In this document: positions 51,233 to 60,807 of the stretch, one piece after another | Numbering within the stretch: the first letter of the stretch is position 1 | Layout: each line of letters begins with the position of its first letter | Assembly: GCA_009993635.1 (NCBI GenBank) | Contig: JAACTC010000006.1 | Location: 248,001-312,000 of the forward strand | Reading direction: 5' to 3' | Source of the DNA: Erythrobacter sp. | GTDB lineage: Bacteria > Pseudomonadota > Alphaproteobacteria > Sphingomonadales > Sphingomonadaceae | DNA length: 64,000 nt | Notes under the pieces: generated by a model | Told to the model about the DNA's origin: nothing | What the model saw: only the letters and a program-made list of their open reading frames with translations | Database searches by the model: none | Position numbers and translations under genes: made by a program

Positions 51233-52708
51233 ATGGTCACCGACCCAGATGCACCGAAGCTCGGCTTCGCCACCAAGCTCCTCTACGGCGCCGGCTCGAT
51301 CGGCTACGGCATCAAGGACGTCGCCTTCCGGTCCTTCCTGCTGCTCTATTACAACCAGGTCGTCGGCGTTCGCGCGGAGCTCGTCTCCTTTGCGATCCTG
51401 GTGGCGCTGGTGGTGGATGCGATCTCCGATCCGGTGGTCGGCCAGTGGTCGGATACGATCCGGACCCGCTGGGGCAGGCGACATCCGCTGATGATCGCCT
51501 CCGCCCTGCCCGCCTCTGCCAGCCTGCTGCTGCTGTTCTTCCCGCCTTCGGGGATGAGCGACACGCAGACCTTCTTCTACATTCTGGTGATTGGCTGCTG
51601 CGTGCGCACCTTCATCACCTTCTATGAGATCCCGAGTTCGGCCCTCGCGCCCGAACTCACCAGCGATTACGACCAGCGGACCTCGATCGCCAGCTACCGC
51701 TATTTCTTCGGCTATCTTGGCGGTGTGGGCATGGCCTTCCTGACGCTGCTGGTATTCCTCGCCCCGACGGCGGAATATCCCGTCGGCCAGCTCAATCCTG
51801 CGGGCTACCGGATGTTCGCCATAGTCGGCGCACTGCTGATGCTGGGTGCGATCCTGCTGTCGAGCTTCGGCACGCTACACCGGGTCAAATATTTCAAGAT
51901 GCCGCCGGCGCGCGAGAAGATCGGCCCGGTCAAGACGCTCGGTCAGATGGGCAAGACCTTCTCCAACAAGGGCTTCCTCGCGATCCTCGCCTTCGGGGTG
52001 CTCAAATATACCTCGGTCGGGATGACCTCGGCGTTGAACATCTATTTCGGCACCTATTTCTGGGGCTTCAGTTCGGCGCAGCTGGCGATCCTGACGGTGG
52101 ATTCGCTGGCGGGTGCATTCCTCGCGCTGTTCCTTGCGCCGATCGTTTCGAAGCGGCTGGGCAAGCGCAACGCCGCCTTTTATCTCGCGATCTTCGCGGT
52201 CATGTTCGCCAGCGCGCCCTACCTGCTGCGCTTTGCGGGACTGATGCCCGAAAACGGCGATCCGGGCCTCGTCGCGGCCGTCTTCGCATTCTCGATGCTG
52301 TTCCAGCTATGCGGCGTCTCCTCGGCGGTGCTCACCCACGCGATGATCGGCGACATCGTGGAAGAGAGCCAGCTGCGCACGGGCCGCCGGTCCGAAGGCC
52401 TGTTTTACGCGGCCAACACGCTGATGCAGAAATCGACCTCGGGCCTCGGGGTGTTTGCCGCGGGCATGCTGGTAGCCTTCGTCGGGATCGTCCCGGGTTC
52501 GGACCCGCGCACCCTCGACCCCGAGATCCCGCGCTTGCTTGCGCTGGTCTACGTGCCGACGCTGATCGTGCTCTACATCGGCGGGGCGGGCTTCCTGTTC
52601 GCCTACCGCATCGACCGCGCGAGCCACGAGGCCAATGTCGAAGAGCTCGCCCGGCGCGATCGCGCCAGCGCCGTCAACGCCGACGAGATTCCCGAACCGG
52701 CGCCCTAG
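51233..52708 (+). CDS. Second GPH-family cation symporter, MFS
   Basis: A 491-aa paralogue of the preceding transporter, with the same signatures: KLLYGAGSIGYGIKDVAF, DPVVGQWSDTIRTRWGRRHPL and IGDIVEESQLRTGRRSEGLFYAA. The two are too diverged for a recent duplication by eye. Tandem GPH transporters suggest import of two forms of one substrate or a two-step system. An acyl-CoA dehydrogenase pair follows 49 bp downstream, so transport and acyl-CoA oxidation are probably one transcript. Confidence 0.9.
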   Translation: MVTDPDAPKLGFATKLLYGAGSIGYGIKDVAFRSFLLLYYNQVVGVRAELVSFAILVALVVDAISDPVVGQWSDTIRTRWGRRHPLMIASALPASASLLLLFFPPSGMSDTQTFFYILVIGCCVRTFITFYEIPSSALAPELTSDYDQRTSIASYRYFFGYLGGVGMAFLTLLVFLAPTAEYPVGQLNPAGYRMFAIVGALLMLGAILLSSFGTLHRVKYFKMPPAREKIGPVKTLGQMGKTFSNKGFLAILAFGVLKYTSVGMTSALNIYFGTYFWGFSSAQLAILTVDSLAGAFLALFLAPIVSKRLGKRNAAFYLAIFAVMFASAPYLLRFAGLMPENGDPGLVAAVFAFSMLFQLCGVSSAVLTHAMIGDIVEESQLRTGRRSEGLFYAANTLMQKSTSGLGVFAAGMLVAFVGIVPGSDPRTLDPEIPRLLALVYVPTLIVLYIGGAGFLFAYRIDRASHEANVEELARRDRASAVNADEIPEPAP

Positions 52709-52757
52709 CGCGCCCTCCCCGCCTTTCAGACAAGAACGACCGATCAAGGAGCAGCAT

Positions 52758-53966
52758 ATGGCTACCCAGCTTGAACCCGAAGCGCGCGAGAGCGCCGATG
52801 TCTTCCGCGAGGAAGCGCGACAATTCATCGCCGACAAATTCCCCCAAGAGCTCAAGGGCAAAGGCCTCTCCATGGCCGGGGCCGAAGGCCGGGAAAAGGA
52901 AACCCCGGCGCAAAAATCCTGGCGCGAAGCGATGGGCGAGCGCGGCTGGGGCACGCCCACCTGGCCGAAGGAATACGGCGGCGGCGGACTCTCGCGTAAG
53001 CAAGCGGCGATCCTCGACGAAGAGCTGGCGCGCGCGGGTGCCTACAACCCGATTGGCGGAATGGGTGTGATGATGTTCGGCCCCACGCTGCTCGAATATG
53101 GCAGCGAAGCGCAGAAGCAGGAGCATATCCCGCCGATCTGCCGCGGCGAAATCCGCTGGTGTCAGGGCTATTCCGAGCCGAACGCGGGCTCGGACCTCGC
53201 GAACCTCCAGACGATGGCAGAGGACAAGGGCGACCACTACCTCGTCAACGGGCAGAAGACCTGGACCAGCGGCGGCCAGTGGGCGGACAAGTGCTTCGCC
53301 ATCGTCCGCACCGACCGCAGCGACAAGCACAAGGGCATTTCCTTCCTGCTGATCGACATGGATTCGCCCGGCGTCGAAGTGCGCCCGATCACCATGATCA
53401 GCGGCACCAGCCCGTTTTGCGAAACCTTCTTCACCGATGTGAAGGTGCCCAAGGAAAACCTCGTCGGCGAGGAAGGCCAGGGCTGGACCATCGGCAAGCG
53501 TCTGCTTCAGCACGAGCGCACCAACCTCTCCGGCGCGGCACCGGGCGGGCGCGGCGGCGGCAGCCTTGCGGACATCGCCAAGAAGTACGGCAAGGTGAAC
53601 GCGGACGGCACTCTGGCCGACCCCGTGCTGCGCGACCGGATTGCCGATTTCGAGATCCGCTGGACCAGCTTCCTCCACACCGCGCGTCGCGCGGTCGAGG
53701 AAAGCAAGGCGCAGGGCGGCGTCTCCGAAATCAGCTCCGCGCTCAAGAAGCTCGGCACAAAACTCGGCCAGGAACGCGCCGAGATGACCATCGAGATCAT
53801 GGGCCTCCAAGGCCTCGGCTGGGAGGGTGACAATTTCAGCCCGGTCGAACTCCAGGGCGTGCGCGGCTGGCTCTACGGCAAGGCCACCACGATCTACGGC
53901 GGATCGACCGAAATCCAGAACAACGTCATCGCCAAGCGTGTGCTCGGCATGCTCGACCACCAGTAA
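52758..53966 (+). CDS. Acyl-CoA dehydrogenase, large subunit type
   Basis: A 402-aa FAD enzyme subunit. Middle-domain motifs are GYSEPNAGSDLANL and NGQKTWTSGGQWADKCF; the C-domain ends GGSTEIQNNVIAKRVLGML. At the site where medium-chain enzymes have the YEG catalytic Glu, this one has YGG, so the base must come from elsewhere. That pattern, with a shorter partner encoded 19 bp downstream, resembles heteromeric acyl-CoA dehydrogenases used in steroid or branched-chain side-chain oxidation. AAGGAG precedes the ATG. Confidence 0.9.
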   Translation: MATQLEPEARESADVFREEARQFIADKFPQELKGKGLSMAGAEGREKETPAQKSWREAMGERGWGTPTWPKEYGGGGLSRKQAAILDEELARAGAYNPIGGMGVMMFGPTLLEYGSEAQKQEHIPPICRGEIRWCQGYSEPNAGSDLANLQTMAEDKGDHYLVNGQKTWTSGGQWADKCFAIVRTDRSDKHKGISFLLIDMDSPGVEVRPITMISGTSPFCETFFTDVKVPKENLVGEEGQGWTIGKRLLQHERTNLSGAAPGGRGGGSLADIAKKYGKVNADGTLADPVLRDRIADFEIRWTSFLHTARRAVEESKAQGGVSEISSALKKLGTKLGQERAEMTIEIMGLQGLGWEGDNFSPVELQGVRGWLYGKATTIYGGSTEIQNNVIAKRVLGMLDHQ

Positions 53967-53984
53967 GATTCAGGAATTATCGAC

Positions 53985-55055
53985 ATGGCAGTTCTCAACG
54001 AAGAGCAGGAAATGCTGCGCGACATGGCGCGCGAATGGGCGACCAACGAAAGCCCGGTGACCGAATTTCGCAAGGTCCGCGCGAGCGGCGCGCCCGAAGC
54101 GTTCGACCGCGATGCCTATGGCACGATGGCGGAAATGGGCTGGGCCGGGATCATCATCCCCGAAGAGCACGGCGGATCAGATTTCGGGTTCCTCTCCGCC
54201 GGTCTGGTGGTCGAGGAACTGGGCAAGACGCTCACCGCCAGCCCGCTAATCGCGACCACCCTCGCCGCCAGCGCGATCATGCTGGGCGGCAGCGACGAAC
54301 AGAAGGCCAAGTGGCTGCCCAAGCTCGCCAGCGGTGAGGCGATCGCCACGCTCGCGGTGGACGAAGGCCCGCATCACGATCCGGCCGAGATCGCAACCAG
54401 CGTCTCTGGCGGCAAGCTGACCGGCACCAAGGGCTTCGTCGCCGAAGCACACGGCGCAGATCTGTTCGTGGTCGCCGCGAAGGACGGGCTCTATCTGGTC
54501 GAGAAGGGCGACGGCGTTACCCTGACCACCCGCCGCCTGACCGACCAGCGCAGCCATGCCGATATCGCTTTCGACGGCGCAGCGGCCGAGAAGCTTGAGA
54601 ACGGCGGCGACACACTGCTGGACGATGTGCTCGACAGGGCGCGCGTGCTGACCGCAGCCGAAATGCTCGGCATGGCGCAGATCGTGTTCGACACCACGCT
54701 CGATTACCTGAAGCAGCGCGTGCAGTTCAATCAGGTGCTGAGCTCGTTCCAGGCATTGCAGCACCGCATGGCGGACCTTTTTGCCGATCTCGCGCAGATG
54801 CGCTCCGCAGTCGAAGCGGGCTTGCAGGCCGTGGACAGCGGTGTCGGCGCATCGCGCGCGGCGATCGTCGCCAAGGCGGAAGCCAACCGGGTGCTGCACA
54901 CCATGAGCAACGAAGGCATCCAGCTGCACGGCGGCATCGGGATGACCGACGAATACGACATCGGCCTCTATCTGAAGCGCGCACGCGTTCTGGAGCCGGC
55001 GTGGGGTGCCACCGGCTACCTCAAGAACCGCTTCGCAACTCTGGGCGGCTATTGA
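53985..55055 (+). CDS. Acyl-CoA dehydrogenase, small partner subunit
   Basis: A 356-aa acyl-CoA dehydrogenase-like protein, 19 bp after the larger subunit gene. The N-terminal helices (MLRDMAREWATNES) and WAGIIIPEEHGGSDFGF are typical; the middle beta domain is shortened and lacks the usual FAD-binding TEP...SD stretch (it reads AVDEGPHHDP). The C-domain retains IQLHGGIGMTDEYDIGLYLKR. Such shortened partners usually form a heterotetramer with the full-length subunit, which is the likely role here. Confidence 0.88.
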   Translation: MAVLNEEQEMLRDMAREWATNESPVTEFRKVRASGAPEAFDRDAYGTMAEMGWAGIIIPEEHGGSDFGFLSAGLVVEELGKTLTASPLIATTLAASAIMLGGSDEQKAKWLPKLASGEAIATLAVDEGPHHDPAEIATSVSGGKLTGTKGFVAEAHGADLFVVAAKDGLYLVEKGDGVTLTTRRLTDQRSHADIAFDGAAAEKLENGGDTLLDDVLDRARVLTAAEMLGMAQIVFDTTLDYLKQRVQFNQVLSSFQALQHRMADLFADLAQMRSAVEAGLQAVDSGVGASRAAIVAKAEANRVLHTMSNEGIQLHGGIGMTDEYDIGLYLKRARVLEPAWGATGYLKNRFATLGGY

Positions 55056-55059
55056 GACC

Positions 55060-56373
55060 TTGGATCCGCTGGAGGATCCCGAAGGACTGGACGACAAGGC
55101 CGGCGCGCAGCGACGCGCGCTGGCCGACCACGCGCGCTTTGTCGACGCGAACCTGAAGCGTAACTACACCGCAAACTTCATCCATGGCGTGCTGGGGATG
55201 ACCGGCTTCCGGCTGATCTACGCGCCCACGATCATCCCCGCCTATCTGCTGCTGCTGACCGGCAGCACCGCCGCCGTCGGGCTCGGCGCCGCACTGCTGC
55301 AGCTGGGCGCAACGATCAGCCCGATAGCCAGCGGATCGCGGATCGAACATCGCAGCCATATTTTGCCCTACGCGATCCGCGTCGGCTCGATGATGCGGCT
55401 GATGATCCTCGGTCTTGCGCTAACCGGCTATTTCCTGACCGGCAACCTGCTGCTGTTCGGGACCTTCGCGTGTTTCGTGCTGCTGGGCTTCTTTACCGGC
55501 GCGCAGCGGGTCGCGTTCCAGATGCTGATGAGCAAGCTAATCCCGATCCGCAAGCGCGGGCGGTTGCAGGGCTATCGCAATTTCGCCGGCGGCCTGATCG
55601 CGGCCATTCTCGCCTGGGCGGCGGGCAATTACCTGATCGCGGACGAGTGGCTGGGCAACGGCTACGCCACCACCTTCCTGTTCGCCTTCTTGCTCACCAG
55701 CGCGGGGCTGGTCGTGCTCAAGACGATGATCCGCGAGCCCGCCGCACCCGTCAGCCGCCCGCAAATGCCGATGATGCAGCGCATCCGTCAGTTTCCCGAG
55801 CTGCTTGAGGACCGCGACTTTGCCTGGTTTCTCGCTGTGCAGTGCTTCTCCACCATGGCCCGCGTGGGCGCGCCGTTCTGGACGATCTATGCAGGTACGC
55901 AGCTGGGCCTCGACGGCGCGCTGATCGGCGGGCTCAGCTTCGTTTTCCTGGGATCGGACACGCTGTCGAACGTGCTGTGGGGCCCACTGGGCGATCGCTT
56001 CGGCTTCAAGATCATCTACGTGCTGGCACTGTGCAGTTCCGTGTGCGGTGTGGCGCTGCTGATATTCGGTAGCACGGCGGTGCCGATCTATGCCGCCTTC
56101 GTGCTGCTCGGCGTTGGCGGCTCTGGCTGGATGCTCGCCTCGACCACCATGGTGCTCGAATTCGGTGAGACCCAGGATACGCCGATGCGGCTCGCCTTCG
56201 TCACCACGCTGGAAGGTGCCATCGCGGCGAGCGGCCCGGTGGCGGCCGGGTTGCTGGTGGCGGCGAGCGGTTTTCAGCCTCTGTTCTTCATCGTGCTCGC
56301 CGCGCAGGTCGCGGCGCTGCTGCTCCTGATCATCAAGGTGCGCGAGCCGCGTCACCGTGCGCCGCTGTTTTAA
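55060..56373 (+). CDS. MFS transporter
   Basis: A roughly 437-aa membrane protein with about twelve helices and a short acidic N-terminus (LDPLEDPEGLDDKAG). The loop after helix 6 is basic and carries RKRGRLQGYRNFAGG, the MFS signature type; GPLGDRFGFKIIY is a further half-repeat. The substrate is unknown. I use a TTG at 55060, four bases after the preceding stop; a GTG at 55006 would overlap the dehydrogenase gene by 50 bases. Last gene of the plus-strand catabolic block, converging on the TetR gene. Confidence 0.82.
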   Translation: MDPLEDPEGLDDKAGAQRRALADHARFVDANLKRNYTANFIHGVLGMTGFRLIYAPTIIPAYLLLLTGSTAAVGLGAALLQLGATISPIASGSRIEHRSHILPYAIRVGSMMRLMILGLALTGYFLTGNLLLFGTFACFVLLGFFTGAQRVAFQMLMSKLIPIRKRGRLQGYRNFAGGLIAAILAWAAGNYLIADEWLGNGYATTFLFAFLLTSAGLVVLKTMIREPAAPVSRPQMPMMQRIRQFPELLEDRDFAWFLAVQCFSTMARVGAPFWTIYAGTQLGLDGALIGGLSFVFLGSDTLSNVLWGPLGDRFGFKIIYVLALCSSVCGVALLIFGSTAVPIYAAFVLLGVGGSGWMLASTTMVLEFGETQDTPMRLAFVTTLEGAIAASGPVAAGLLVAASGFQPLFFIVLAAQVAALLLLIIKVREPRHRAPLF

Positions 56374-56376
56374 CGA

Positions 56377-57609
56377 TCAGGCGCGCTCTGCCAGCATCCC
56401 TTCGATGAGCACGGACAGATAGGTTTCGACCGCCCGTTCGCGATCATCGAACCGGGCTGCCCAGCGCCGGGCCTCGTAGGCTCCATTTAATGTCGACATG
56501 ATGATCTGGCTGGCGACCAGCGGGTCGATCGCGCGTACCGATCCATCGCCGAACCCGTCGATCAGGAATCCCGCGAAACGCCGGGCGAGGCGGTTGGAGC
56601 GCATCACGACGTCGATCTTGGTTTCGCTGTCGAGCGCCTGCAACGCGGTTGTGCGCAGCAGCGGCATGGAATCGAAGAACTGCAATTGCAGCAATTCGTT
56701 GAGGATGCTCGACAGGCGCGTCCAGTACGATCCTTCGACGTCGTATCCCGCCATCTGCACCTTCGAAAGGCGGTCGTAGCTGCGCTGGAAGCAATCCAGC
56801 ACCAGATCGTCCTTTGCGTCGTGGTGGTGGTAGAAGCTGCCCTTGGTCACGTTCAGCGCCTCGGCGATCCGGTTGACCGACGCCCCGCGATAGCCGCGTT
56901 CGTTGATCATCACCGTCGCTGCGCGCATGAATTCGTCATTCTGCTGCGGGGGGCGGTCGTCGTAGGTGCGCCAGCCGCCGTCTTCGAGCATCGCCGGCTG
57001 CCATTCCCCGGCTTGTGCCGGAATGCCGAAGCACAGGATCTCGACGATCTTGGTCTCGACCCGCGGGAAATCGAGCACCGAATAGCGGCGCGACCAGACC
57101 GGCCACCACAGCATCGCCTCGATCAGGATATGCGCTCGCGCCGAATAAAGCGCCCGCTGCCGCTCGTCGGCCGGATCGCCGAAAAAGGCGCGCACATCGT
57201 TCACCATTTCGCGATAGGCGAACAGGAGTTCGTCCTGCTGTTCCTGATCCAGCGAGCGGATTTCGGACAGCGCCGTCATCAGTCCCTGCTCCCCGCGCCG
57301 GATGCGGTCCCGCAGGGCGACATGCAGGTGAACGTACCTGGCGATCCGTTTTTCGGGCGTATCTTCCGCCAGTGCTTCCCGGGCCATTTCCTTCAGCAGC
57401 GCGATGGTTTCGGCGTAAACCGACACGATCAGCTGGTCCTTGCGCGGGAAATAGTAGGTGACGCTGGTCGCGTTCAGGCCAATCGCACGCGCCACCTTGG
57501 TAAGCGTGGTCGCCTGAACGCCGGTCTCGTTGATCAGCACCGATGCTGCGTGCACGATGGCGGTGCGCTTTTCGCCGAACTTCCGCGTGACGTCAGGCTT
57601 CTTCGCCAT
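56377..57609 (-). CDS. Tandem double-TetR transcriptional regulator
   Basis: A 410-aa protein that contains two complete TetR units in one chain. The first HTH is at about 18-60 (TGVQATTLTKVARAIGLNATSVTYYFPRKDQL); the second is at about 227-270 (GYRGASVNRIAEALNVTKGSFYHHHDAKDD), each followed by a helical ligand-binding region. Most TetR proteins are about 200 aa and dimerise; this is a covalent pseudo-dimer or a two-domain fusion. It lies between the transporter and the acyl-CoA ligase genes and most likely represses the surrounding fatty-acid-type catabolism. Confidence 0.88.
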   Translation of the reverse strand: MAKKPDVTRKFGEKRTAIVHAASVLINETGVQATTLTKVARAIGLNATSVTYYFPRKDQLIVSVYAETIALLKEMAREALAEDTPEKRIARYVHLHVALRDRIRRGEQGLMTALSEIRSLDQEQQDELLFAYREMVNDVRAFFGDPADERQRALYSARAHILIEAMLWWPVWSRRYSVLDFPRVETKIVEILCFGIPAQAGEWQPAMLEDGGWRTYDDRPPQQNDEFMRAATVMINERGYRGASVNRIAEALNVTKGSFYHHHDAKDDLVLDCFQRSYDRLSKVQMAGYDVEGSYWTRLSSILNELLQLQFFDSMPLLRTTALQALDSETKIDVVMRSNRLARRFAGFLIDGFGDGSVRAIDPLVASQIIMSTLNGAYEARRWAARFDDRERAVETYLSVLIEGMLAERA

Positions 57610-57676
57610 CCGCTCCCCCCAAGCATCAATCTACGCCCCGTGTGCGCCCGCATCCGGGGCGAGCGGTAGCAGGCTT

Positions 57677-59428
57677 TCAGAAAAAGCTCGAAAGCTCCTT
57701 CTTCAGGATCTTGCCATTGGCATTGCGCGGCAAGGTCTCGTTTGAAAAGGCAATCTTCACCGGCACCTTGAACTTGGCAAGCCTGCCCGCGACCCAATCC
57801 TGCAATTCACTCTCGCTCGCGCTCATTCCCGGTGCAAGGTGGACGACCGCTGCGGGTTCTTCACCCAGCTGCTGGTGCGGGATGCCGACAAGTGCCGCAT
57901 CAGTCACCGCTGGATGATCGTAAAGGACATTCTCGACCTCGGAGGAATAGATGTTCTCGCCGCCACGAATGATCATGTCCTTCGCGCGGTCGGCGATGTA
58001 GCACCAGCCCTCTTCGTCCACCCGCGCAAGGTCGCCGGTGCGCACCCAGCCGTCGATGAAGGTCTCGGCGGTGGCTTCGGGATTGTTCCAGTAGCCCTTC
58101 ACCACCATCGGGCCGCGTGCCCACAGCTCACCGATCTCACCGGTGGGCAGCTCGCGCGTGCCGTCCTCGCTCATGATCTTGATGTCGGCAACCGCCACCG
58201 GCGGGCCGCAACTGTCTGGGCGGTTGAGGTAGTCTTCTGATGAATGGCTGGTGACGGTCGCCATCGTCTCGGTCATGCCCCAGCCATTGCCCGGCAGCGC
58301 GCCGAATTCCTCGCGGATGCGGCGGACCAGTTCGGGCGCGGCGGGTGCGCCGCCGTAGGCAATCGCCTCGATGCTGGAGAGGTCGTAGTTCTTGCGCTCG
58401 GGATGCTCGAGCAGCTGCCAGGCAATCGTCGGCACGCCGCCGGTGGAATTCACCTTTTCTCGCTCGATGATCTGAAAGGCTTCGACCGGGTCCCACCGGT
58501 ACATGAAGATCATCGTGTTGCCCGCCGCGATCGCCCCCATCAGCCCGGCGGAACAGGCAGTGACGTGGAACAGCGGGATCACGGTCAGCGAGGTGCGTGG
58601 TTGCGGCGCGGGGATTTCCTCACCCCGGCGCAGCACCGCACAGGCGGCGCCGAAGCCGCTCGACATGATGTTTGTGCAAAGATTGCGATGCGTGCCCAGC
58701 GCGCCCTTCGGCTTGCCGGTCGTGCCGCTCGTGTAAAAGATCGTCGCGTCGTCTTCGGGCAGGATCTCGACCTCGGGCAGCGCGCGGGCTGGCAGGTCCT
58801 TGTAGTCGTTCGGCGTGCCGAGGATGTCCTCCAGCCGCGATGCACCGTTCAGCTCGCCCTCGTGGCGGGTTACCAGAACAGTTTCGAGTTCCGGGCACTG
58901 GTCGCGAAGCTCCGCGATCCGTTCCCACCGCTCCTCGTCGCAGACGAGCAGCCTGGTGCCCGAATCCGCCAGCCCGTAGGCCAGCTCCCCGCCGGTCCAC
59001 CACGCATTGAGCGGCACACAGATCGCGCCGATGGTGACGGCGGCGAAGAACACTACCGGCCATTCGGGCAGGTTGCGCATCGCCAGCGCGACCCGGTCGC
59101 CCTTGCCGATGCCCATCGCCTGGAATTCGTGCGCCAGCGCAGCGACCGCGCGGCCCCAAGCATCGTAGGTCACCCGCTCGTCCTGATAGATCACGAAAGT
59201 GCGATCCCCATGCGACGCACCGAGCATGGCGATGGCGCGCAGGTTCGGCGGGGCGTTCTTCCACACGCGGGTCTGAACGCCGCGAATGTCGACTTCGTCC
59301 ATCTCGAACCGCATTCCGGGCGCGGTCAGGATCGCCTTGCATTCGGCGCGGCTGCGCGCAGGCCAGTTTTCCGGCGGTGTCCAGCCGATGGCCGAGGCGA
59401 GGTCTTTGGGTTTCGCGGTGCTCGCCAT
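57677..59428 (-). CDS. AMP-dependent acyl-CoA ligase (fatty-acid-CoA ligase type)
   Basis: Activates a carboxylic acid to its CoA thioester through an acyl-adenylate. The 583-aa protein shows the AMP-binding loop IFYTSGTTGKPKGA, GWGMTETMATVTSH, the YxxTGD-type RTGDLARVDEEG, the hinge DRAKDMIIRGGENIY and the C-terminal catalytic Lys in NANGKILKKEL. Start at the ATG 59428, which overlaps the thiolase stop by one base (TGATG), so the two genes are coupled. Substrate chain type cannot be read from sequence. Confidence 0.92.
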   Translation of the reverse strand: MASTAKPKDLASAIGWTPPENWPARSRAECKAILTAPGMRFEMDEVDIRGVQTRVWKNAPPNLRAIAMLGASHGDRTFVIYQDERVTYDAWGRAVAALAHEFQAMGIGKGDRVALAMRNLPEWPVVFFAAVTIGAICVPLNAWWTGGELAYGLADSGTRLLVCDEERWERIAELRDQCPELETVLVTRHEGELNGASRLEDILGTPNDYKDLPARALPEVEILPEDDATIFYTSGTTGKPKGALGTHRNLCTNIMSSGFGAACAVLRRGEEIPAPQPRTSLTVIPLFHVTACSAGLMGAIAAGNTMIFMYRWDPVEAFQIIEREKVNSTGGVPTIAWQLLEHPERKNYDLSSIEAIAYGGAPAAPELVRRIREEFGALPGNGWGMTETMATVTSHSSEDYLNRPDSCGPPVAVADIKIMSEDGTRELPTGEIGELWARGPMVVKGYWNNPEATAETFIDGWVRTGDLARVDEEGWCYIADRAKDMIIRGGENIYSSEVENVLYDHPAVTDAALVGIPHQQLGEEPAAVVHLAPGMSASESELQDWVAGRLAKFKVPVKIAFSNETLPRNANGKILKKELSSFF

Positions 59429-60612
59429 CACAGGACCTCGAACAGGCCGGCTGCGCCCATGCCGCCGCCCACGCACATGGTGACGACCACATATTTGACG
59501 CCGCGCCGCTTGCCCTCGATCAGCGCGTGGCCGACGCAGCGCGCGCCGGTCATGCCGAAGGGGTGGCCGATGGAGATGGAACCGCCGTTGACGTTGAGCT
59601 TGTCGTCCGGAATGCCCAGCTTGTCGCGGCAGTAAAGCACCTGCACCGCGAAGGCCTCGTTCAGCTCCCACAACCCGATATCGTCGATCGACAGGTCGAA
59701 ACGTTCGAGCAGCTTGGGGATCGCAAACACAGGCCCGATGCCCATCTCGTCCGGCTTGGTGCCCGCGACCGCCATGCCGACATAGCGGCCCATCGGCGTG
59801 AGCCCGCGCGCCCTGGCGACCTCAGCTTCCATCAGCACGCTCGCCGCAGAGCCATCGGCCAGCTGGCTGGCGTTGCCTGCGGTGATCGTGTGGCCCTCGC
59901 CCATCACCGGATCGAGCTTGGCGAGCCCTTCCAGCGTGGTGTTCGGCCGGTTGCAGTCGTCCATGGAGATGGTGACGTCTTTCTTTGAGACCTCGCCGCT
60001 CTCGCGGTCCTTCACATCCATCACGGTGGAGACTTCGATGATCTCGTCCGCCAGCTTGCCGCTTTCCTGCGCTGCGGCGGTGCGCTGCTGCGACTGAAGC
60101 GAGTAGGCGTCCTGATCCTCACGACTGATGCCGTAGCGTTTGGCGACGACCTCCGCCGTGCCGATCATCGGCATGAAGATATCGGGATGCATCTTGAGCA
60201 GCTCTTCGTCGCGCTGCGGCTTGCCTGCATTGTTGCGAATGGCGGTGATCGATTCGACCCCGCCTGCGACGCAGATGTCCATCCGGTCGACGATGATCTG
60301 CTTGGCGGCGGTCGCGATCGCCATCAGCCCGCTGGAACACTGGCGGTCGATGGTCATGCCTGCGACATCGACCGGCAGCCCGGCTCGCAGCGCGATCTGG
60401 CGACCGATGTTGAACCCCTGCGCCCCGCCCTGGCTGGCGGCACCGAAGACGACATCCTCGATCTCTTTACCGTCGAGCCCGGCGCGTTCGACCGCAGCCT
60501 CGACCGACCATGCGCCAAGTTGCACCGGGTGGGTTGCGTTGAACGCCCCGCGAATGGATTTCGCAAGCGGGGTACGGGCGGTGGACACGATGACTGCGTC
60601 GCGCATTTTCAC
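59428..60612 (-). CDS. Acetyl-CoA acyltransferase (thiolase)
   Basis: Catalyses thiolytic cleavage of 3-ketoacyl-CoA in beta-oxidation. The 394-aa protein has the active-site Cys in [10 protein letters not shown], the catalytic His in [12 protein letters not shown] and the second Cys in [10 protein letters not shown]. The start is taken as GTG at 60612 (AAGGA about seven bases upstream); an ATG two codons on is possible. It is followed by the coupled acyl-CoA ligase gene and faces away from the beta-lactamase-like gene. Confidence 0.93.
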   Translation of the reverse strand: MKMRDAVIVSTARTPLAKSIRGAFNATHPVQLGAWSVEAAVERAGLDGKEIEDVVFGAASQGGAQGFNIGRQIALRAGLPVDVAGMTIDRQCSSGLMAIATAAKQIIVDRMDICVAGGVESITAIRNNAGKPQRDEELLKMHPDIFMPMIGTAEVVAKRYGISREDQDAYSLQSQQRTAAAQESGKLADEIIEVSTVMDVKDRESGEVSKKDVTISMDDCNRPNTTLEGLAKLDPVMGEGHTITAGNASQLADGSAASVLMEAEVARARGLTPMGRYVGMAVAGTKPDEMGIGPVFAIPKLLERFDLSIDDIGLWELNEAFAVQVLYCRDKLGIPDDKLNVNGGSISIGHPFGMTGARCVGHALIEGKRRGVKYVVVTMCVGGGMGAAGLFEVL

Positions 60613-60807
60613 AGATATTCCTTTCCCTCGTGCCGACTCGTTGCGGCTTGGCAGCGATCTTGCCCGCGCGAAGCCGATCAGGCAAGCACTGCGGGAAATT
60701 TTCTGAAAGAAGGGTATGAGCCTTCACATCGCCAGAAAATCCGTTACCCCTGCGCGGATAAAGATGAGGTACGGCATTCGGACGCCGCCCAAACGAGGAG
60801 AGAGCCA

